Origin: JAAYZM01 sp964510785
Lineage (GTDB): Bacteria; Actinomycetota; Actinomycetes; Actinomycetales; Cellulomonadaceae
Direction: 5' to 3'
Length of the DNA: 64,000 bases
Assembly: GCA_964510785.1 (NCBI GenBank)
Contig: CAZECM010000002.1
Span: 65,650 to 129,649, forward strand
Shown here one piece after another: positions 16,599-24,659 of the stretch. The notes beneath the pieces are model-generated. The model saw only the letters and a program-made list of their open reading frames with translations, was not told the DNA's origin and did no database searches. How positions within the stretch are numbered: position 1 is the stretch's first letter; every line of letters starts with the position of its first letter. The translations under genes and the position numbers were made by a program.

Positions 16599-17752
16599 AC
16601 ACCGTCCTTGGTGAGAATCATGGCGTTCGAGCAGTTGAGCGTCATACCGCGCCCCGTGACGAGCGCAACTTCGGCATCCGCGACCTGGCGCTCACCGGAG
16701 GTCCCGCGGAGCTGCCGAACGGCCTCGACGATGTGGAGCCAACCTTCCATGTACGACTCCGAGAGGTTGCCGCCCGCCGTGTTGACCGGCATGGGTCCAC
16801 CGAGCTGGAGCCGTCCCCCCTCCACGTAGCTGCCGCCCTCGCCGACGTCGCAGAACCCGGCGTGCTCGAGCCACAACAGCACGCTGATCGTGAAGTTGTC
16901 GTACAGCTGTGCCGTGTCGATGTCCGAAGGCCCGACACCTGCCATCTCGTACGCGGCCTGGACGGCGCGCTTCTGGTGCGGCACGTACCACCAGTCCGGC
17001 TCTGCAAGCGTCGACGAGGTGTGCGCCTGCCCCATGCCCGAGATGAACACGGGCGGCTGCTTCGTCTCTCTGGCCCGCTCCGCGCTCGTCAGGATGATGC
17101 ACACGCCACCGTCGGAGATGAGGCAGCAGTCGAGCAGATGGAGCGGCTCGACGATCCATCGGGAAGCCTGGTGCTCCTCGACAGTGATGGGTGTCCGCAT
17201 CACAGCGTCCGGGTTGAGAGAAGCATGGTAACGACCCGAGACCGCCACCTCTGCGAGCTGCTCGGAGGTCGTCCCGTAGAGCGCCATGTGGCGGCTGGCC
17301 GAGATCGCGGAGTTCGCGCATGCTCCGTACATCCCCCAGAGCGACCACGGGTCGCCCCACCCGGAGGCACGGCTGAAGCGTGAGCCTCCGGTCTTGGCCG
17401 CGTCACCGAACACGACGGCCGCCGTGGTGGCCATGCCGGTGGCGATCGCCTGGGCCGCCATCTCGACGAGCGCGCCCGCGGTGCAGCCACCGAGCGACAT
17501 GCTTCCTGTGACCTTGGGGTTGATCCCCAGCGCCTCACCGAGCCGGAGATAGTTCAGCTCACCCTCGGGGGCCGTCGTTCCGGGGAAGGTCAGAAGACAG
17601 TCGATCTCGGACTTGTCGATGCCCGCATCGCCGATGGCGGCCTTGAAGGCATCGACCGCGAGCGACAGCTGCGTACTTCCGGGTATCCGCCCCTGAGGGG
17701 TTGCTCCGACACCGATGATTGCGGTCTTGTCCCGCAAGAAGTGATTGCTCAT
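16595..17752 (-). CDS. thiolase-fold enzyme (SCP2/BbsB/Ltp2-like)
   Basis: This is a thiolase-superfamily protein of 385 aa. It shows TAIIGVGATPQGRIPG, a nucleophile-loop region SLGGCTAGALVEMAA with a Cys, YDNFTISVLLWLEHAGFC, LGGPMPVNTAGGNLSESYMEG and the C-terminal GRGMTLNCSNAMIL. The ATG at 17752 has GGAAGGTGAG just upstream; the open frame extends further but without a better start. With a DUF35 partner it could be either a true thiolase such as BbsAB (benzoylsuccinyl-CoA) or a retro-aldolase such as Ltp2-ChsH2. The Cys in GGCTAG favours thiolytic chemistry but does not settle it. Confidence 0.83.
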   Translation of the reverse strand: MSNHFLRDKTAIIGVGATPQGRIPGSTQLSLAVDAFKAAIGDAGIDKSEIDCLLTFPGTTAPEGELNYLRLGEALGINPKVTGSMSLGGCTAGALVEMAAQAIATGMATTAAVVFGDAAKTGGSRFSRASGWGDPWSLWGMYGACANSAISASRHMALYGTTSEQLAEVAVSGRYHASLNPDAVMRTPITVEEHQASRWIVEPLHLLDCCLISDGGVCIILTSAERARETKQPPVFISGMGQAHTSSTLAEPDWWYVPHQKRAVQAAYEMAGVGPSDIDTAQLYDNFTISVLLWLEHAGFCDVGEGGSYVEGGRLQLGGPMPVNTAGGNLSESYMEGWLHIVEAVRQLRGTSGERQVADAEVALVTGRGMTLNCSNAMILTKDGV

Positions 17753-17753
17753 C

Positions 17754-18524
17754 TCACCTTCCCTTGAATATGGGCGCGCGCTTCTCGGCGAATGCCGAGC
17801 GGCCCTCTGCTCGGTCCTCGGTGTCTCGGATGAGACCCCACTGAGCGCGTTCGTGCCGCAGCCCCACGCGAAGAGCGACGTCCTCGGCCTCGGAGACCAG
17901 CCGCTTGACCGCACGAACGGCCAACGGGGCGTTGGACGCCACCGAGCGCGCGAGCTCCTCGGCGCGAGCCATCAGCTCCGCTGCCGGCACGACCTCCGAC
18001 ACGAGCCCCAGACCGAGGGCACGGGTTGCTTCGACACGCTCGCCGGTCATCGCCATCTGGAGCGCGGCCGCCCGTCCGACGACGCGTGGCAGGAGCTGCG
18101 TACCACCGGCGCCCGGGATGCTCCCTACGCGCACCTCCGTCAGCCCGAGGCGCGCCGTCTCGTCCGCGATCCGGATGTCGCACGCGAGCGCGATCTCGAG
18201 TCCTCCGCCCAAGGCATAGCCGCGGATGGCACAGATCGAGGGGACGTCCCACGGGAAGGCCGCGAGCAGGTGCCCCTGGGACATGTCGGTGGCCTGGACC
18301 GCAGCGGGCACCACGGGGCCTGCTGCCTTCAGGTCCGCTCCGGTGCAGAATGCCCTCTCGCCCGCGCCGCTCATCACCATGACGCGGATCTCGGAAGCCT
18401 CCGCGATGTGGCGCCAGGCGGCGTTGAGCTCAGCGCGCATCTGCGCGTCGATCGAGTTGAGCGCCTCAGGGCGGTTCAGGACGACGTGTGCGACATGCCC
18501 GTCGATGGAAAGGTCTACGCTCAA
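17754..18524 (-). CDS. enoyl-CoA hydratase/isomerase
   Basis: This is a crotonase-fold enzyme, 256 aa, acting on enoyl-CoA esters. Both oxyanion-hole segments are present (RAFCTGADLKAA and IRGYALGGG), as are the two catalytic glutamates of hydratases: Glu in GGGLEIALACD and Glu in LTEVRVGSIPGAGGTQ. This supports hydration rather than only isomerisation. The TTG start at 18524 overlaps the GntR stop by 4 nt (TTGA), with AGGAAG upstream. The frame is open for another 700 nt upstream, but that is the shadow of the regulator gene. It would hydrate the unsaturated CoA intermediate before cleavage by the thiolase-fold enzyme. Confidence 0.9.
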   Translation of the reverse strand: MSVDLSIDGHVAHVVLNRPEALNSIDAQMRAELNAAWRHIAEASEIRVMVMSGAGERAFCTGADLKAAGPVVPAAVQATDMSQGHLLAAFPWDVPSICAIRGYALGGGLEIALACDIRIADETARLGLTEVRVGSIPGAGGTQLLPRVVGRAAALQMAMTGERVEATRALGLGLVSEVVPAAELMARAEELARSVASNAPLAVRAVKRLVSEAEDVALRVGLRHERAQWGLIRDTEDRAEGRSAFAEKRAPIFKGR

Positions 18525-19219
18525 GATGCATCTTCCTGTAGTGGTGGATCGCGGAAGAAGTCCGAGTCCGCGCTGCGCCCGGCAAGGAGCGTCATCGCGT
18601 CCTTGAGGTGCCTGGTGATGCGCGTCTCGACCTCGTCCAGGTCGCTGCTGCGCATCGCGTCGAGGATCTCCCGGTGCTGGTCGACCAGGTTCGGGCTGCG
18701 GGGATACTGACGCTCTGTCGGGTTGAGGCACATCCGGGTCTCCGCGATGAGGGTCTCGTACATGCGCCAGAGCCGCTTGCTCCCGGTGCCCCGGATGATC
18801 TCCTCGTGGAACTGGACGTCGACCTCGGCAACCGCGACCCAGTCCTCGCCCTGCGCATGGGCCTGCATCGCGGAGACGATCTCGTCGAGGCGAGCGAACG
18901 TCTCGGCGTCCTTGCGCATCGTCAGGAGGCGAGCAGCCGCCACCTCCGCGGCACTGCGGGCGAAGTAGACGTCGACGATGTCCTCGTCGGAGAGAACGGC
19001 GACGAACACTCCACGGTGAAGGTGGTTGCTGACGAGACCTTCCTGGATCAGGCGCTGCAGCGCCTCGCGGATGGTGCCGCGCCCCAGGCCGAGCTGTTCG
19101 CTCAGGGCGGCCTCGGCAAGCTGCTGACCGGGCTTGAACGTCCCGTCGACGATCGCCTTGCGAAGCTGGTTCGCCACGAGCTCCGAGGTACCTTTTCGCT
19201 CGAAGGGCTGCATCTGCAT
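18521..19219 (-). CDS. GntR family regulator, FadR-type with FCD domain
   Basis: This one-component transcription factor has 232 aa from the ATG at 19219, which has AAGGAG 9 nt upstream (a GTG at 19228 is in frame but too close to it). A winged-helix with SEQLGLGRGTIREALQRL and EGLVSNHLHRGVFVAVL is followed by an all-helical FCD ligand domain with D/H positions typical of metal- and organic-acid-binding members (for example EVDVQFHEEII and DQHREILDAM). It heads the hydratase/thiolase/CoA-transferase operon and is divergent from the MFS operon. It probably represses both, and the importer operon, with a pathway acid or acyl-CoA as inducer. Confidence 0.88.
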   Translation of the reverse strand: MQMQPFERKGTSELVANQLRKAIVDGTFKPGQQLAEAALSEQLGLGRGTIREALQRLIQEGLVSNHLHRGVFVAVLSDEDIVDVYFARSAAEVAAARLLTMRKDAETFARLDEIVSAMQAHAQGEDWVAVAEVDVQFHEEIIRGTGSKRLWRMYETLIAETRMCLNPTERQYPRSPNLVDQHREILDAMRSSDLDEVETRITRHLKDAMTLLAGRSADSDFFRDPPLQEDAS

Positions 19220-19361
19220 CACTGACACTCCTTGGTTCTGCTGCCACCCGGCGCACGCGCATCCAGGCGGGGCTGGTCAGCCCCAGTCGGCAGGCGACTC
19301 GAGCATCCCAGGAATCGCCCGTCAGCGGACATGCGAAACACCAGGTCGGAGGACGTCAGGG

Positions 19362-19405
19362 TTGTCATCACGTCCGATCGTATGACAATCTTACGTTCAA
19401 GACAA
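19362..19405. promoter_or_regulatory. divergent promoters and GntR operator, copy 1
   Basis: Minus strand (GntR): TTGTCT (19405-19400), 17-nt spacer, TACGAT (19382-19377). Plus strand (MFS): TTGTCA (19362-19367), 16-nt spacer, GACAAT (19384-19389). A 21-bp semi-palindrome at 19377-19397 (7 of 10 pairs complementary, core CGTATGA/TCTTACG) covers the minus -10 and spacer and the whole plus -10. A protein bound here would block both promoters. The same motif is found at 13734-13754. Confidence 0.6.
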
Positions 19406-19420
19406 CCTCCGAGGAGAACC

Positions 19421-19459
19421 GTGATCCAGGTGCAGCAGCTGAGTTGGCCGCGCTGGTGA
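19421..19459 (+). CDS. 12-codon leader ORF coupled to the MFS gene
   Basis: GAGGAG is followed by a GTG at 19421 that opens a short frame encoding (M)IQVQQLSWPRW and ends in TGA at 19457-19459. The TGA overlaps the GTG at 19456 that I take as the MFS start (GTGA). The MFS gene has no Shine-Dalgarno of its own just before either possible start, so its translation probably depends on ribosomes finishing this leader. No repeated regulatory codon run suggests classic attenuation; two Trp codons lie in the last four. Confidence 0.45.
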   Translation: MIQVQQLSWPRW

Positions 19460-20658
19460 CCCACGGCCCCACGTTCCGCCCGAGCCGGCGGAGCTTCTAC
19501 CTCTTGCTGACGACCGCCCTGTGCATGACCCTGGCCACCTATGCCGCGCGGATGATGAGCATCTACAAGGCGCTGGACCTCGGAGCCGGGCCGCTCGAGC
19601 TCGGCATCCTCGCCTCCTCGTTCGCAGCGCTCTCCGTCATGTGCGTCATACCGATCGGCAGGCTGCTCGACATCGTCGGAGAGCGTCCACTGACTCTCGC
19701 CGGGGTCGCCGTGCTCGCCAGCTCCGCCGCGATGATGGTCCGTGCCACGGCCATCTGGCAGGTCGCGCTCGGCCTCGCCGTTCTGGGACTGGGGCAGACC
19801 ACCGCCGTGATAGCGAACCAAGCCTCGGTCGCACGCATGGAGTACGGCACCTCTGCCGACTCCCGGTACGGAACCTTCTCGGCGGCCACCTCGATCGGCC
19901 AGCTGCTCGGGCCCGCCGTGGCGGGCACCGTCGCAGGCATGTCCGCCGCGGCGCCCAACATCGATGCCGCGCTGCTCGTCGCCGCTGGAGTGAGTGCACT
20001 GGGTCTGGTCACGGCGTTCTTCGTCAGACTCGCGCCGCGCCCGGCGCCGCACACGCGAGGGTCTGATCGCGAGCGAGGGGTGAAGACCTCGGAAGCGCTC
20101 AAGAGCATCCGCGCCACGCCCGGGATCGGCCGGGCCCTTCTCGTCAGCATGACCGTGCTGAGCAGCATCGATGTGCTCACCGCCTATCTGCCGGCGCTGG
20201 GAGAGAGCAGGGGGCTCGGCGTCCAGACCGTCGGGCTGCTGCTCTCCGTGCGCGCCGCCGCATCACTCGCGTCGAGGATCGGCATGGGAACGATCGTGGC
20301 GAAGCTGGGACGCAAGCGCGCGCTCATGGGCAGCGTCCTCGTCCCCGCAGCGGCTCTGACTGCACTCCCCTTCGCACCGTCCGCGTGGTTCATGGCCGCC
20401 CTGCTGGCCTTCGTCGGTCTCGGACTGGGTCTCGGCCAACCCATCACCCTGTCCTGGATCGCCACCTCGGTTCCGCAGCACGTCAGGGGAACAGCCCTCG
20501 GCATCCGGATGGGAACGAACCGTCTTGCTCAGGTCGCGTTCCCCGGAGCCGTGGGTCTCGTCGCCGGCCCGCTCGGGGCCGGGGCCGCCTTCCTCTGCCT
20601 GGCGTTCTTCCTCACCGCGAGCGGGGCCGCCCTGTGGCGCGCACCCATCGAGACCTGA
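19456..20658 (+). CDS. MFS transporter
   Basis: This is a major facilitator superfamily secondary transporter, 400 aa, about 12 helices in two halves with a central basic loop (residues about 194-224, RLAPRPAPHTRG and following). The loop between helices 2 and 3 has IGRLLDIVGERPL, a degenerate form of the MFS signature, and the second half has MGTIVAKLGRKRALMG. The GTG start at 19456 overlaps the leader ORF stop; a TTG 12 nt earlier is possible. Located in the same operon as the dehydrogenases, it is either a second uptake route for the island's substrate or an exporter of an end product. Confidence 0.85.
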   Translation: MTHGPTFRPSRRSFYLLLTTALCMTLATYAARMMSIYKALDLGAGPLELGILASSFAALSVMCVIPIGRLLDIVGERPLTLAGVAVLASSAAMMVRATAIWQVALGLAVLGLGQTTAVIANQASVARMEYGTSADSRYGTFSAATSIGQLLGPAVAGTVAGMSAAAPNIDAALLVAAGVSALGLVTAFFVRLAPRPAPHTRGSDRERGVKTSEALKSIRATPGIGRALLVSMTVLSSIDVLTAYLPALGESRGLGVQTVGLLLSVRAAASLASRIGMGTIVAKLGRKRALMGSVLVPAAALTALPFAPSAWFMAALLAFVGLGLGLGQPITLSWIATSVPQHVRGTALGIRMGTNRLAQVAFPGAVGLVAGPLGAGAAFLCLAFFLTASGAALWRAPIET

Positions 20659-20701
20659 CCGCTGTCCTCCACCGTTCCAGATCTGCCAGAAGGAGAGTTC
20701 C

Positions 20702-21751
20702 ATGCCACGCACACACTCGATCGCCGTCATCGCCGGCGACGGGATCGGTACCGAGGTGGTCCCGCCAGCTCTCGAGATCCTCGACGCCACGGCCCGCCGC
20801 TTCGGCTTCGTCGCGCGGACGCACGAGTACGACTGGGGCACCGAGTACTACCAGCGCAGCGGCCGGATGATGCCCGAGGACGGTCTCGACCAGCTCTCCG
20901 AGCACGACTCGATCCTCTTCGGCGCCGTCGGCTCACCAGACCTCGACGACACCGTCACGCTCTGGGGCCTCCTGATCCCGATACGGCGGGGGTTCAACCA
21001 GTACGTCAACCTGCGGCCCGCACGGCACGTGGCGGGTGTACCGTCGCCGCTGCGCTCCGCTGCGGGGATCGACATCATGATCGTGCGCGAGAACGTCGAG
21101 GGCGAGTACTCCGAGGTCGGCACCCGGGAGGGTCGAGGAGCGAGCGAGAAGGCCACCCAGGTCGCGACCTTCACGCGCACCGGAGTGGAGCGAGTGGCAC
21201 GCTTCGCGGCCGACCTCGCCGAGAGTCGAAGCGGCAGGCTCACTTCTGCGACGAAGTCGAACGGGCTGCTGTTCTCGATGCCGTTCTGGGACGACGTCGT
21301 CGCCGAGGTCTGTGCAGGTCGACCGGTGGAGCTTCGTCGTGTCCTCATCGACGCACTCAGCGCCCGCCTCATCACCCATCCCCTGGAGTTCGACGTCATC
21401 GTCGCCTCGAACCTCTTCGGCGACATCCTGTCCGACCTGGCCGCGGCGTGCGTGGGATCGCTCGGGCTCGCCGCGAGCGCCAACCTCAATCCGGAACGCG
21501 AGCACCCGTCGCTCTTCGAGCCGGTGCACGGCTCGGCGCCCGACATCGCCGGCAAGGGCGTCGCGAACCCGCTCGCGCAGATCTCGGCGACCGCGATGCT
21601 GCTCCGTCACCTCGAGGAGCACAGCGCAGCCGATCTGATCGACGAGGCGGTCGAGACCGTGCTGCGCGAGGGCCCTCGAACGCCGGACCTGAGCGGCACC
21701 GGGACCACCACCGAGGTGGCGGCCGCAGTCCTGAACATCATCGAGAACTGA
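20702..21751 (+). CDS. tartrate / D-malate dehydrogenase family (beta-decarboxylating)
   Basis: This is an NAD-dependent, metal-dependent oxidative decarboxylase of the isopropylmalate/tartrate/D-malate dehydrogenase family, 349 aa. Diagnostic segments are IAVIAGDGIGTEVVPPALE, IMIVRENVEGEYSEVG, ATKSNG, ASNLFGDILSDLAAA (metal-binding Asp residues) and FEPVHGSAPDIAGKG. The ENVEGEYS pattern is closer to tartrate dehydrogenase/D-malate dehydrogenase than to LeuB or isocitrate dehydrogenase. The ATG has GAAGGAGAG upstream; the frame is open further only as an overlap with the MFS gene. It would oxidise and decarboxylate a 2-hydroxy dicarboxylate from the pathway. Confidence 0.88.
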   Translation: MPRTHSIAVIAGDGIGTEVVPPALEILDATARRFGFVARTHEYDWGTEYYQRSGRMMPEDGLDQLSEHDSILFGAVGSPDLDDTVTLWGLLIPIRRGFNQYVNLRPARHVAGVPSPLRSAAGIDIMIVRENVEGEYSEVGTREGRGASEKATQVATFTRTGVERVARFAADLAESRSGRLTSATKSNGLLFSMPFWDDVVAEVCAGRPVELRRVLIDALSARLITHPLEFDVIVASNLFGDILSDLAAACVGSLGLAASANLNPEREHPSLFEPVHGSAPDIAGKGVANPLAQISATAMLLRHLEEHSAADLIDEAVETVLREGPRTPDLSGTGTTTEVAAAVLNIIEN

Positions 21752-21765
21752 CCTGGGAGAAGACG

Positions 21766-23181
21766 ATGATCGAACAAGCTCTCTACATCGATGGCCGCTG
21801 GCGAGAGACGGCGCAAGGGATCGATGTCCGCAGCCCGTGGGACGGCGCACTTGTGGGGCGCGTGGGCTTCGCCACGAACCGAGACACGGCTGACGCGTTG
21901 GCGGCGGCCCGCACCGCACTTGACTCCCCGCTCCCGGCTCACGAGCGCTCCGCGCTCCTGAGGCGCGCGGAAGCCCTGCTCACCGAACGGGCAGAGTCGT
22001 TCGCGACGACGATCTCGAGAGAAGCGGGAAAGCCGATCAGCGTCGCGCGCCTCGAGGTGGCCCGCGCCCTGAGCACCATGGCACTCTCGGCTGACGCGGC
22101 ACGGGGCTTCACCGGTGAGGCGATCTCGATGGAGGCGACCGCAGGCGGCGTAGGCATGCTCGCCATGGAGCTGTCAGAGCCGGTCGGTGTGGTCGCCGCC
22201 ATCACCCCCTTCAACTTCCCCCTCAACCTCTCGGTCCACAAGCTCGGTCCCGCACTCGCCGCGGGCTGCCCTGTGGTCTGGAAACCTTCCGAGCGCACAC
22301 CCCTGACCGCCGTGATGCTCGCCGAGCTGCTCGACGACGCGGGCGTTCCCGCCGGCATGGTGAACCTGGTGACGGGCGACCCCGCCGCGATCGTCAGCGC
22401 AATGATCGAGGAACCGTCCGTGGCGCTGATCACCTTCACCGGTTCGGCCGCGGTCGGATGGGACATCAAGGCCCGCTCGCCACGGAAGACGCATGTGCTC
22501 GAGCTCGGGTCGAATGCAGCCGCCTACGTGGACGAGTCGGCGGACCTGCAGGTCGCGGCCCGCGAGATCGCCGCGGCAGCCTTCACCTTCGCAGGACAAG
22601 CATGTATCTCTACACAGCGCGTCTACGTCGGCGCCGCCGTGGCTAACGAGTTTCTGTCAGCTCTTCTCCACGCAACCCGCGAGCTTCGCGTGGGCGACCC
22701 GAGCGACCCGGAGACGTCGGTCGGTCCCATGATCACGAGAGCGGCCCGTGACCGGGTGATGATGTGGATCGAGGAAGCGTGCTCCTCTGGTGCGCGGCTC
22801 GCGCTGGGCGGGGAGCTCGTGGGAGACGTCTTGGCACCCACAGTCCTCGTGAACGCACCCCCGGACGCCACGATCATCACGTCAGAGGCCTTCGCTCCCG
22901 TGCTCGCCGTCACCGTGGTGCAGGACCGGGACGAGGCACTTCGCCTCATGAACGACTCCGCGTTCGGCCTCAACACCACCGTCTACACCCAGAGCATCGC
23001 GACCGCTCTCACCATGGCGCGCGCTCTGGAGACCGGAAGCGTTCTGGTGAACATCCCCACAAGCTTCCGCTCCGAGAACATGCCCTATGGCGGCGTGAAG
23101 GAGTCCGGCCAAGGGCGGGAAGGGGTCCGGTACGCGGTCGAGAGCATGACGCGCCGCAAGCTGCTGGTCCTCAAGCAGTAG
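21766..23181 (+). CDS. aldehyde dehydrogenase family protein
   Basis: This NAD(P)-dependent aldehyde dehydrogenase has 471 aa. The cofactor/active-site segments are PFNFPLNLSVHKLGPALAA, VVWKPSERTPL, the general base Glu in HVLELGSNAAAYV, and the nucleophile Cys in FAFTFAGQACISTQ-like sequence (observed FTFAGQACIST). The usual Gly-Gly after the Glu is replaced by Gly-Ser, a minor variation. It follows the tartrate/malate-type dehydrogenase by 14 nt with GGGAGA as ribosome-binding site. It probably oxidises an aldehyde or semialdehyde released from the cleaved substrate. Confidence 0.9.
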   Translation: MIEQALYIDGRWRETAQGIDVRSPWDGALVGRVGFATNRDTADALAAARTALDSPLPAHERSALLRRAEALLTERAESFATTISREAGKPISVARLEVARALSTMALSADAARGFTGEAISMEATAGGVGMLAMELSEPVGVVAAITPFNFPLNLSVHKLGPALAAGCPVVWKPSERTPLTAVMLAELLDDAGVPAGMVNLVTGDPAAIVSAMIEEPSVALITFTGSAAVGWDIKARSPRKTHVLELGSNAAAYVDESADLQVAAREIAAAAFTFAGQACISTQRVYVGAAVANEFLSALLHATRELRVGDPSDPETSVGPMITRAARDRVMMWIEEACSSGARLALGGELVGDVLAPTVLVNAPPDATIITSEAFAPVLAVTVVQDRDEALRLMNDSAFGLNTTVYTQSIATALTMARALETGSVLVNIPTSFRSENMPYGGVKESGQGREGVRYAVESMTRRKLLVLKQ

Positions 23182-23217
23182 CCGGTCGGGTGCGGCGAGG
23201 GCGTCACCGCAGCGAAG

Positions 23218-23463
23218 TTACCCATCGCGTGGCTCGCGCGGATCGTCGAGCTCGGCGTAGAGCCTCACCCCGGTGGCGTGGAGCATCTGAAAGAGGCGGT
23301 CCGTCAGCAGGCCCGGCTTGCCCGCCTCCATCTCCCACACCCACCTCTGGCTGATCCCCAGCTCGCGCGCCAGGTCGCGCTGACTCAGACCTCGCAGCAA
23401 CCTGCCTTGCTGCAAGATCCGTCCCAGCGACTCCGCGCTAGGAATCTCACCACGGAGAACCAT
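23218..23463 (-). CDS. XRE/HipB-like helix-turn-helix regulator
   Basis: This is a small DNA-binding protein of 81 aa from the ATG at 23463. The HTH is LRGLSQRDLARELGISQRWV followed by WEMEAGKPG, and the C-terminus LLTDRLFQMLHATGVRLYAEL is characteristic of HipB/antitoxin-type XRE proteins. A TTG 36 nt upstream is in frame, but it lies inside the promoter -10/operator region, so I prefer the ATG (or GTG at 23469). No hipA partner follows. The only neighbour in the same direction is the broken DUF4143 gene upstream. AT-richer codons than the surroundings suggest horizontal acquisition. Confidence 0.75.
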   Translation of the reverse strand: MVLRGEIPSAESLGRILQQGRLLRGLSQRDLARELGISQRWVWEMEAGKPGLLTDRLFQMLHATGVRLYAELDDPREPRDG

Positions 23464-23489
23464 GCGCACCGTCCCGTTCGACTCCGATT

Positions 23490-23553
23490 TCGTAGTCAAA
23501 CTAGATGACTACGATTTCAACATCAATAGACGTGACTACGATAATGTAGTCAC
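23490..23553 (-). promoter_or_regulatory. XRE promoter with two palindromic operators
   Basis: Operator 1 has arms TCGTAGTCA (23490-23498) and TGACTACGA (23506-23514), perfect 9-bp arms with a 7-nt spacer. Operator 2 has arms GTGACTAC (23532-23539) and GTAGTCAC (23546-23553) with a 6-nt spacer. All four half-sites share TGACTAC. A minus-strand promoter TTGATG (23526-23521), 17 nt, TAGTTT (23503-23498) lies among them, with the -10 inside operator 1. This fits autorepression by the XRE protein. Confidence 0.6.
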
Positions 23554-24659
23554 ACTCCAGTGAGTTCGGGCACGCCGCAGTCTCGACCGCAGAGGCAGGT
23601 CGAAGCCGCCGTGCGTCGCTTCGGTCCCGACGCACGCCCGCGCAGCCCGTCGCAGTAATGACACCGAGGAACGCTGGCGCACCGTATCGACGTTGTCAGC
23701 AAATCGTCGAAGTGACGCCGCCGCCTCATCCACGGCACCCAGACCCAGCTTGACCTCGAACGCACCCCACTGGCCGTCGCGGACGCTCACGATCGCGTCG
23801 ACCTCGTTGCCGTTGGAGTCGCGCCAGGAGTCGACTTGGCCACGCTTCGGTTGTGCATACAGCCGGAGATCACGAATGACGAGGGCCTCGAAGTGCAGGC
23901 CCAGTGCGTTCGGATCGGCCATGAGCTCTGCACTGCCGATGTTGAGCGCGGCAGGCCCGAGCGAACGATCCACGAAGTACCTGACCGGCGTAGTTCGAAG
24001 CCGCGCCCGAGATCGCATGTGGGGGCGCCACGCCTCGGAGTTCTCGACGAGATGCAGCCGGTCGAGCGCCTCCAGGTAAGCGATCCGAGTGTCCGCAGCG
24101 ATCGGGCCGTCCTCTCCACCCACATCCTTGTCGAGCTCTCCTCCTGGAGTGGCTTGACCGACCGACCTGGCTAGCGAGGTGAGAAGCCGACGGATGTTGC
24201 GCGGCGCACGGCGTGCACCGAGCTTCTGGACGTCGACCTCGGCGATCTGGGAGACGTAGTCGGTGAGCCAGTCCCTCGCCTCGTCCTCCTCAGCACCGAT
24301 GAGTTCTGGCCACCCGCCGATGACGACACGACTCACCACCTCGGAGAACGACAGTTGGCTTCCCGCCCCAGACTGCGGCTCTCCTTCGAGGAGAGCGCTG
24401 AGCGACACTTCGCCGGTGGAGTGACCTGACTCGAACATGCTCATGGGGCGCATGGTGATGACACCGATCCGTCCTGCACCCGAGTGGCGAGCCGCGTCGT
24501 CGTTCGGGACCGCCGATCCCGTCAGGATGTAGAGCCCCTTGCCGCTCCGCGCGTCGACCTGGCGACGCACCGGTTCCAGATCGCGGGTTCGACCTGCCAC
24601 TCGTCGAACAGGATGGGCGTCGGGTGCTCGAAGAGCTGCTGTGGCTCGATGGATTGCAT
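23536..24659 (-). pseudogene. broken DUF4143 AAA-type ATPase
   Basis: This is the remnant of an ATP-binding DUF4143 protein. The intact family starts with a P-loop segment of about 85 residues, which is missing here. What remains begins QLFEHPTPILFDEWQ near 24620 and continues to WNR. It then changes frame near 24570, where CGGTG stands in place of the CGGGTG expected for Arg-Val (one G lost). After that it reads VDARSGKGLYILTGSAVPND, HSGAGR, MRPMSMFESGHS, then the C-terminal DUF4143 part ending EVDAIVSVRDGQWGAFEVKL and beyond, to a TAG at 23536 inside XRE operator 2. From the start at 24446 the C-terminal part alone is a 300-residue frame. The single-base loss could be a sequencing error, but the missing Walker A region is not. 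Confidence 0.75.

Noticed and set aside
23218..24659. HipBA toxin-antitoxin system
   Set aside because: The regulator is HipB-like, but no HipA kinase is present. The neighbour is a DUF4143 ATPase remnant.
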